A stretch of DNA of 64,000 nucleotides from Fasciolopsis buskii (Eukaryota > Platyhelminthes > Trematoda > Plagiorchiida > Fasciolidae), in NCBI GenBank assembly GCA_008360955.1, contig LUCM01004720.1, positions 357,720-421,719 of the forward strand, written 5' to 3'. The notes below the pieces were generated by a model. The model worked only from the letters and a program-made list of their open reading frames with translations, did not search any database and was not told the DNA's origin. The position numbers and the translations under genes are program-made. Shown one piece after another: positions 54,711 through 64,000 of the stretch (position 1 is its first letter; every line of letters starts with the position of its first letter).

Positions 54711-57700
54711 GACGGACTTTGCTTAACATGAAAGATGCACTGAGTGATTTCCACAACATCTAGGTGGAGCGGATATCGGAACAAGTTCACTGGGCGGCAC
54801 TCCTGGTGTGCGTACAACCAGACAGTAGAGATCAAATGTCGAAACTTCACATTCCAGTTTGTGTGCAGAATATCCAGCAAAAGTATGAACTAGAATGGTT
54901 ATTGAGAAGATTTTGCCTGGTCACTTCATACATTTCCGAAAATCGTTCTGTTAGGAATGAGGACTAGGTGGACAACGTGCACAAGAGTAAGAGAGATTCT
55001 GTCCCCTGAGAGCTCCAGATCGACGTTCAGCTTTTTCTCTTCAAACGTTTTTTTCAAACAATCTAAGTTGTCCTCGGAATTCCGAATAATTCCACCGTCC
55101 CTTTCGAAAAACCACCGATTGGAGAGCAAATAAAGTCTCGCCCGTGAGAAACTTGAAATATCCTGTCCCTTTATCCGATGTATTAGAAGAGGGAGAAGAT
55201 AAATTTGAGGATCTGTCAGTACATTGGTTTATTCTTTTTCAGACTGCTTTGTAAAACAAACTTACGTTCAACGGAAATCGGTTTGGTAGTTGTGGTAGTG
55301 TGTAGTGAAAAGTAGGTACAATTATTCAAACTTAACTGGGATCCGGTCAATTTGAGTATCAAAAATTACGTTGCATAATCGAATAATCACTTTTTGCTTG
55401 ATGACAGTATGCCGGGATTCGGATTGTACAACAACCGTTCTATCGAAGAACTTGTGTTTTATTGTCAACACGGATGCTTGGATGACTCGGCATTACGGAC
55501 GAGATGACCATCATTTGTACCCTACTTCAGTGAGTGCACCAACCGCTCTGGGATATGTTCAGACATCAGCTGCAATATGTGCTGATTTGGCCTGCGACTG
55601 CAATTGTCACTATGGCTGCAGGTGACCTGGTATACAACAGGAGAATCAGTATTTCTTAGTGGACTTCGTTCGCGGTTGTCTAGATCAATCCCCTGGTTTT
55701 AAACGCAGTTGGAATTGTGAGTTTGGAAACGTCCTCTGCAAAGCGGCTGTGAAGTTTTGCCATGGGTCATAAAGCGGTTGGCTGTCACTGAACTGCACCC
55801 CAAGAAACAACAGTTTTCCCCATGTGAACTGGTCAAGATCACGTGGAGTCTGGTTCAGGTTTACACGCCAATAAACTTGAATGATTAATCGTTTCTTCCC
55901 AGAAACTATTAGATAGATCCGTTCATGTGCCTCAAATTTAAGTTTCGATTGCCAAATAGTACATAAATTTCACCAAGTGCACGTCCAGTGCAGTTAGGAA
56001 GCTTAACTCCTGGAAATGTAGGATTATTTTGCATGAACGATTGACAAGAATAAATCGAAATCTTATCAGCTCGCCAAGTCTACATCCTCCCTAATTTGAT
56101 AGGCCTATTAACATGAATCATGTTCATGCCGTAACAGATCGTTCAAATAAACAAAAAATGGCTGAATGATCGCCGGTTGGGCTGAATGTTTAGGTTTCCA
56201 CGCAGTTGGGTTAGATAAGTGGCCGGTAGTAAATTCAACGAAAGTATCGGGCAACCCCATATTCAATCATCCGTGGGAGGGACATAGATTGTCTAAACCT
56301 TACCACAACCAACAAATTTCACCTCACTAAACCCAGCCAATTTTCACTAGTAAGATTTGTAATGATCGTCAGCAGAAACCGTAGAAGAAGATCCATTGTT
56401 GATGGGCCGAAATCCAACCCTAAATAATTGTATCACAACAATGTGGACCATTCATCTCGGCTGCGCAAGCGGAACGCCAATCTGCCACATCCTTTAATGT
56501 TCATCCTAATGAGAAAACCCAGTCATAATTAGAAGCTGAGCAAAGCTGATAATTGCATGGAAAGGTAGCTGTAGAATATAAATTCAATTGTAATTCAGTG
56601 AAATGAATCGCAAGACAATGGCTTACTTACGTTCTCTAGCGGTTACAAACAGTGAGCCTCCCTCCAAATTAATGGCTCAAGTAAATCAGGATGAATGAAC
56701 TGGGACACCATTACCGTACTCTATTAGCTGAGTGCGTGTAACCCGTAAGTATTTCCCGCGGTATTGTATCTGCTGGTGTTACAGATCAAAACACCTCACG
56801 CGGTCAGTATATGTTCAACAAAATTAAAGGAAAGCACTGGTACAGTTGTATGAACGTAAGGCAACTAGTTAATTTAAGCAGACCTGAAAATTTATTTAAC
56901 AAAACTATGGGTTTGGAGCAGTAGCATGATTTGACTGTGGACATCTTCAGTGAGACGTGATAAATGATGATCGTGTCAACAACAGCTAAAGTGAATCGAC
57001 TAAACATCTTCATGAGTGAACGTTCAGGAATTACTTGGTCAAGTAAAAGAAACTTATTCGGTCAACGTGTACTCAGTCTTATTGTAAATCATAATTTTCA
57101 ACAGCTTCATTTTCCTCCGTTGCTGCAAGCAACTAAGTATAAGTGTGGCTAAACACATAGGTGAAAAAAAATATTTCGTGAAAACCACTGACCTAAAAGT
57201 ACTTTCCTAATCTTGTTTCTGTCCAGGATTCAAGCAAAGAAGTGCTTCTAAATAAATTTCACCTTTCTTGATATTTGCAAGTATTTCCTCGCGGCCTGCG
57301 ATTGCATCGCCTGGAATTAAAGCTACTCCATTGCGTATTGATTATTTATGTCCCTGTATGACTGCGATCAGCTGGAAGAGGCGCTGAAATTTCGAGTACA
57401 GACATTGTACAATCGAAACACGAAAAGCAAAAGTAATTATCTCGGTTTTCTTGAAAACCAAGACACGAAAAAGAACAATAAAACCTCCTAGACTTAAGTT
57501 CTTATGGATAAATGCTAATGGTATGAGCAAGCTTAAGAACTAGAATTAAAACGAAAGTTACAATAATGTAGATTTTTATTCGAGATACTAAGTTACTGAA
57601 AGGCCGTGATGAAACATATAGTTCAGGATGTGAGCACGGACAGTTACCTCACCTGAGAAGATGCCGGACATATATGAATATAAGCTTGGGGTCGTTGATG

Positions 57701-60631
57701 AGTTGATCGGAAAACATAAAAGGGGGACGTTAGTTAGTAAGAAGGGTTGAAATAAGTAAGACAAATATGTTGGACCCTAGGAAAAATCAGTTATGTTTCA
57801 GGACCAAAACAGTCTTCAAAGTCTTAAAAGATGCATTTTGAAACCCTTAGCAATGCCATCTTATATTAGCTTTAACTAATCTTACGCTGGTGTACTGCAT
57901 GCTTCTTTACTTATCTTCTAGAAAAAAAGTGATATATCAACAATTCAGTTATATTACCAAGTAAGCTTTGTTTAAAGGACCACTCGATCAAGACCGCAGC
58001 AAGATATTACGACCTGAGTACAGAATTATCAAAGTAGGGCACGTTAATTACCACATCAACTGCTAAGATGATACACGAGAGATGACTGAAGACCTTCTCG
58101 TGGGAAGGAAACCTAGAAGGACAGCACGGCAACAAGATTAGATGATGCAGAACACCAGCTCGTGGTTGACAGTCGTTCATCTATCAACATAATCAATGAC
58201 GTCTCAGAAAACGTTCATATGCATAGAAAGAAGATAATTTAGCGGTTGTCCTGATTTTCTTGCATCTGGAAGGAGATAACTCGCAAGGTCAACTTTTCTG
58301 TCTTTCAAAAACTTAGTCTTTTTACTTATATCAGTTTTATGGATTAAGTGACATTCAGAAGACGCGTATGGTAACGAAAGTTTCAGAAAACTTCTCAGGA
58401 AATAAGTGCTTTCTACACGATTTCAATATTCTTTCACAACGAATACTTTCAAAATTTCCTTTATGCAGAAGCAAAGCAAAAATCAGAACCTATGGTAATC
58501 ACACATAGCCCTCTTAATTAGAATTCAAAATTGTCGCAACGCATTGGCCATTAAGAAACGAGGATTACAAGAATATGATCAGAAAACGGCAACACTGCAA
58601 TTTACATAACTCCGAGTAGTGAGTTTTCTAAGAAGAAGGAAAAGTACCGAGATCCAATACTCCTTCTATCCAAATTTATAACAGCATGGTAATAAAAGCG
58701 CATCACCCTATTGTAAAGTGTATCTTCTGAAAAACGGTCCTGAACCCCAAAATGGAGTTGCTTTCCAAAAGTTCAGTCCATCTTAACATATTCTTAGCTC
58801 CGGTTAAATGTAACTGCTAGGTGAATATAATATCTGTTCGATCAAATAAGGTGTGCAAAGCTCTGGTGCGAGCGGATTTTGTTTACTCATCTTTCGCCTT
58901 CCGTGTTCTTTTTTCTGGTACTGAATGCTGTTGGAGATTTAATTATTAATTTCCACTCGGAATCGTAGTTTCTTCTAATCCGTGTTTGGTTAGTACTATT
59001 ATCTATGTCCGATATCCCCTTTGGATACGCGGTTCCGGTGATTACTGCTGCATGCTACAAGGAAACTGTCCTTATCCATTCAGGATTGTTTGAACCACGC
59101 GGTGTCTCAAGCGTCACCAAACAATAGCGTAAAAAACCATAAAAGCATAACTGTAGGAAAGAACGCTGGACTGAATGCCGCAAATTTATAAGTCGATAAG
59201 CCCCCGTTGATACTGTTTTACTTTGCTGTAAGATAAGTTGGCCTAGTTGAATAATTGTAGCTGCGCATTTTAAATTTTACACGTCAGAGTTTAACGAAGA
59301 TCATTTGCACGAATCACGGCTTCAAAGGTTAAAGAAGCCCGACTAACACAACAAAATTTGAACCGACTAGAACAGATGGCAGCTTCTAATAAGGAGAACG
59401 TTTATCGTCCAGATAATTCACAGAGTGCAAACAAACAACAATCTGAGAAAGATTACTAAAATTGGTAAAGAATGCATATGATGTTGTCTCCAGTGGCAAC
59501 CTCAGAAAAAAACCGCCGGTTGTACGGCGTCAACAAATTCATTGCAGTTTTAAAAACAATTGCCCTGGCAGATTTTGCTACTTGCAAGCAAGACAGTGCC
59601 CAATCTACCTGGCGCGTCATTTTAAAAGCAGGATTTTCATAATGGTAAAACAATTTTCACGTTTTTTCTCATCGGGATTTGCCGAAGAATTTAAAAAATG
59701 AAAGCGGAATATTGTACAAATCGCCAAAATTTTAATTGGTGGACAGAGTTAATTGGGATAGTCACAAGTAAACACTTAGCAAACTGGTTGATTTTTTATC
59801 TAATAAGGCTAAAATGAACTGAAATCAATCGGAAAATTTGTAAATCAAAGCAGAATGAAAATTGTAAAGAAACTGTAGAGAATGCAGAGGCATAAAATTC
59901 AAGAACATGTTCCTCAGAGTTGAACGGAGCAAAGAGTACAGTAAATCTGAAAGGTTATTAACCTTAAAAGCTGCTCAGGTTTTAATAATTTTAACTTGAT
60001 AGTATCCTATCTGAAGTTCCTAACTTTTGCTTCTTTTGAATGAAGGATAGGATCTATACCAAATGATTTACTCCCGTCTTGCAAAATATGTTACTGAGAT
60101 GCTAAGTGCAGGACTATCGCCAAGCGTGATGTTTTACATTGCACTGGTAGGCAGCATTGTTTTCTCAGCAGAATTGCATTTTTCGGTTCTTATCTAGTCT
60201 TACTGGCAGGATAAAGTAATGGTGAAGCAAACTTCGTACAATGTTCTAAGATAAGCCTAGAGCTGGGGGGACAAGACTCAAGATGCACAAAAGAGGAGCT
60301 TTAAAACAAGCCTTCGTTAATAATGGGTCTAAAACTACGCTATTTCCTGCTAAGACAACGGCTCACCTCTTGTTACGGTTGAAATGGGTACTAAACGGAG
60401 CTTATGTGGTCAAACATACCCCTGAGTCACTGGTATACTTATGGACTGAGCACTGCTTTACCCTACAAGGATGCAACGTTTGTTAGTCTAAGATTCTTAT
60501 TGGCGTATTTCCGTAAGTTCTATTACCACCTGATTAAATACAATGTGTTGTGTAGAGTTATCCACTTTACACTAAACTGCTTCTGGGGCCTCTGTGAATG
60601 AACTCGGGTCTTCTGTTTTGCCGAACAAAGT

Positions 60632-61018
60632 TTAACTTGAGGAGAGATAATTAATAATTTTTTGCCGGAGGAAAGATATTAAAAAATTTTGAGGAACCGT
60701 TAATTCTGCTGACGACTTGGTGAATAGTTTAGGACGTCGTCTGATGTTAGTAAATATGGTTGGTAAAGTTGTCAAAACTTGTGATATGCTAGTGCCCATA
60801 GGTACGTTGTCAACCATTTCCTCTACCTTTTTATACACCTCACTTTGTGGCAGCGGATGAAAACGGCCGGAAAACCTTCGCATAGCAACAGAATGCATGT
60901 CCTGGCACCAACACTTATTAATTGAATTGTTCGCCAAAGCCTGGCTATCGAAACGTAACTGGTGGTTATAATGATGTTTCCATAAAAACGATAATGCACA
61001 GTAATTATAGATACTCAA
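60632..61018 (-). other. Unrecognised open frame (128 codons)
   Basis: The product ends ...SSAELTVPQNFLISFLRQKI plus a short tail. It contains a charged middle (SEVYKKVEEMVDNVPMGTS) that looks more protein-like than neighbouring frames, but I recognise no family. No flanking splice sites or start context support it. Could be an exon, a decayed gene or chance in AT-rich DNA. Confidence 0.2.
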
Positions 61019-64000
61019 CAGACATTTGCAAAGAAAAGTGCTTCAGAAATGGCTTGAGAATTGTTGAAATTTCTTTGTCAACCTCGAGGTGACGTGACTA
61101 GAAAACCATAGGAGGCGAAGCTAGAAGACGTCGACTACGAACAAAATCCTTCCTGGTTTGTGCCATTTGTGCACTAAAATAATTACAGGGACTTCTGATG
61201 CTAGCTATAATAAGCAGTGCTAAAGGTGGTAAGAAATCGATCTTGAATCCACCTAGCCATAGCTTTCTGTCCCGAAAAAGAAGCGGCTAAGTTTGCAAGT
61301 AGGACCATCTAACCGCTGCTGTTTGGCGACAAACCAAACCTTCAATTCCTCAGAAATAACATCACTGCCCATCAGACAAAAATAATGTGGTTACTGTGAT
61401 ATTATTTTGACGCCTTGCAATGACCACTTAAAGTGCTTCTGTGTGCTTAAAATACGGTTTGAGCCAAAGTACGGACCGGCCACTAGGAACAGCATTTATG
61501 CAAACTTACTATCTATGTTGATTTTGTGGCACACAAAAAATTAAAGCGAAATGAATCTTCTTTCAACAAACTATTTGATCAACAAAAAACATTTAAGTAC
61601 TATTTGTTTTCCATTGTACTATACCATTGAGTTTAAAGAAGATAGAAGTAATAGAACACTGTCAGCCAGAATCATTTTAGCTACTGAGTTTCCTTGCAAA
61701 ATTAGTCTTAGTAAGCAGACCTTATGCCAGATATGAAACAGCAAAATGGTGGTAGAAAGTGGCACCAAAGGAAATCAGTTGATATTTCGCGTGAACGGGC
61801 TGCGCAAATGACAAGACAGATCGTTACCTACTGGGCTGAGGAATTTGCAGAAACGTTCTGTGGGGAAATTTCATGGGCTCTTATGTGTACTATGGCTGCT
61901 TGGTATATAAATGGGTCGAGTGTCTGTTCCTCAAAATATTGTGCAAAATTCTTTTTTTCATCGGGCGTGGAGAGAATACTGAAAAGCAAATGCGTGCGAT
62001 GGAAAAAGACAGGAAAAACTTGCTTATCAACAATGATAAGTGATTAAGCAGCATATCAGCAGTACCAAAATGAGTTCACCTGATGCTTTCTAATATGCTG
62101 TTTTTATTTGGATAAAGCAGTAAAGGTAGAACTAAGCTTGATTTGTTGAAGGCAAGTAAAATTACGAAAACTGCACCTTTCAACGCTAACACTGATTACA
62201 TGGATCTTTCGACAGCACATGATTTTTTTCTTTTTGAAAGAAATTTCGTACCCACGGCTTCCTTTCTGCCATCTGTTACTGAGTACGGAAAACAACCTCT
62301 AACAGAAAATGACGATGAACACAAAAAACATTTTAAATCAAACTTATGTTATGCATTACCAAAAGCCTGCATATTTAGACTAGAAACAGTTGAAAGAGTG
62401 TCACAATATGAGTAAAAGCGTGTTCGAGGGCAACGCTTTGAGTCCTAAAAAGAACTAATTAAAAATCGCCAGTGATATGACAAATCGCTTATTTTCTTAA
62501 AAGTTTTAAGGTCGGTTCGCAAGCGGCTTAAGAATATCAGAATAACCAAGCAAAAAATACCCTTCGATGGAATCTAGGTTCGACAGGCCTACTAAAGTCG
62601 AATACTTAGTTACCCTTACATCTATTTTCGCCCAAGCAGTGCATCTGTTGCATATCTACGGAGTAATTTCATAGGTAAGACGTGATTAGGTTTAACTTCC
62701 TCTATGGTTGTATTTTCCAGGAAATTTTAAACAATAATAAAAACCCGAAAACAAAACGTTTTATTTTTAGCTAGATATTTTTGGGTTAGACTATGATCAG
62801 TAAAAAATAATACGTAATTTTCACTTCTGTTGGTTATAACTTTAGTTTCCACATTGTGCCAGCCATGTTATATAATGGCCAACTTTGCCTTTTAATTGAG
62901 ACCATTTATGGATTCATTGCATTTTTTACGAAGAAACGTTTGCTCCATTTGCTGCTGCTGTGGAGTTGTATGATCCACTGTTGAGATCTGATAATTTTTG
63001 AATTGAATTTTCTTAACGGAATTATAAGCCACTGATAATTTTTACTTTCCGTAAAACTTCAATTACAGTCCGTCGAATCTTTCCTAAAGGCTATTTTTAA
63101 TTGAGGTATGTTTGGTGGAATAGGTAGGGTGAACTTATGATGATACTTCTAAATAACAAAACTATTTGGGTACAATAACCATATTCTAACTCAAAAGTCT
63201 CATATGAGCCCATTCCAGCCTCAGCATTATTGACTGGGTTAACCAGCAAATAGGTAGTTACCCTGAAAGGGAGCGCTGGTTGTCTGCAAATTGCTGTTGT
63301 TGTTTGTGATTCAGGCAGCATCAAAACATCAGGCTATCAAGTTTTAGGACTGGTTTTCTGCTGTGAACTTCGGTCTTGCAAAACGCCTCAAGGCTTTAAG
63401 ACCTAAAGAAACAAAATAACCACGAGGGGTCCAGTCACGGAATGCATAAGTCACTTGTGGTAATCTTTCACTCGTATTGATATTTTCGAGGAAATGAACC
63501 ATGTTAGAACATCACTTCCCCAAGTTCTGCTTTGATGCTCGATTTTGATTTTATAATATATGTCCTGTTGATTTCGCAACGTTGAGTTTTTGGTTTGGTT
63601 CGAGCATATTGCTCACCAAATCTGTTTCGGTTCTCCTCCGCGTGCATTGAGACACTGACTCCTTTAAGGCCCCGCGAAGCAGATAAGAAATATTCCTAAA
63701 GTGAATTTTTTAGTTGCGGCCCCGGAATCACACAGAACACAAATCCAGGGATCACACATCAAAATTATCGTATAAGCTCATCAGTCACACTTTAGCATAT
63801 ATCACTACTCTATGAAAAACGTGACCAATTAGAGCAGATATTACTCAAAAGCTAGTTGATTTTTTGGAACCTGCTTGTATACGCAAACGGAGTGTTATCC
63901 AGTAATGACATTCTGCCACACCTGTTCCCCGTTTTCAAAAACGTTAACGCTCTTCTAATCCAATGGTTGCACCAGCAACTCATCGACAGTTTGCTGATCT

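Larger units (their letters stand above)
50159..64000. other. Upstream region, no gene recognised
   Basis: The exons for the first roughly 120 residues of the receptor (the family's GDICSLYAEG, DRCVV, FRDCLFK..PMNRY segments) should lie upstream of 50158. I searched for those motifs on the minus strand and did not find them, so they may be beyond the window or too diverged. No promoter could be placed. The sequence grows AT-richer from about 57 kb on. It contains a (TA)n tract (54691-54710) and unrecognised frames at 60632-61018 (minus) and 61724-62047 (plus). Confidence 0.5.

Noticed and set aside
54926..55129. Frame with LDCLKK considered as the receptor's FRDCLFK exon
   Set aside because: Only three residues agree and the flanks do not follow the family.

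Overview
This is a window of animal (metazoan) nuclear DNA, about 40% G+C by eye, with low gene density, long introns, microsatellites and decayed repeats. The only gene I can identify with confidence is on the minus strand: a divergent inositol 1,4,5-trisphosphate receptor (IP3R, ITPR family), the ER calcium-release channel. I rebuilt 16 strong exons (plus one weaker one) by reading the minus strand, matching recalled vertebrate and fly IP3R sequence, and requiring AG acceptors, GT donors and agreeing codon phases. The gene enters the window at the 5' side near 50.16 kb and runs leftward past 3.1 kb. It covers the family from the end of the first beta-trefoil (suppressor domain), through the second trefoil and the IP3-binding core, to the RIH/armadillo solenoid. 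About the first 120 residues, and everything after the solenoid (modulatory region, six-helix channel, C-terminus), are not in what I could read. Nearly all IP3-contact residues are present: R, T, T and R of the 265-269 loop; R504, R506, K508 and R511; and the YRK of 567-569. This looks like a working gene, not a pseudogene.

The organism is probably an invertebrate with a large, repeat-rich genome. The divergence of the receptor, the intron sizes (270 bp to about 7.7 kb), a tRNA-Arg-derived SINE-like family and fragments resembling retroelement ends would suit a flatworm such as a trematode. That assignment is inference.

Layout: 50.2-64 kb is upstream sequence (the N-terminal exons were not found, and I recognise no gene there). 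47.3-50.2 kb is a compact cluster of five exons (end of trefoil 1 and trefoil 2). 3.1-43.3 kb holds scattered exons in long introns. Between 22.7 and 29.3 kb and between 3.8 and 11.0 kb, reading-phase mismatches show that at least one small exon is still unassigned. The introns carry two copies of one SINE-like element (13.5 and 38.9 kb), other tRNA-like remnants (2.8, 25.7 kb), a direct/inverted repeat element (48.65-49.1 kb), a pair of retroelement-end-like motifs (9.7 and 11.3 kb), a hammerhead-like hairpin (13.1 kb), a plus-strand Asp/Ser-rich decayed coding array (36.35-37.07 kb), and several unexplained open frames.

No prokaryotic features, CRISPR arrays, rRNA or intact tRNA genes were seen. 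I saw no intact transposon ORF and no reverse transcriptase motif.
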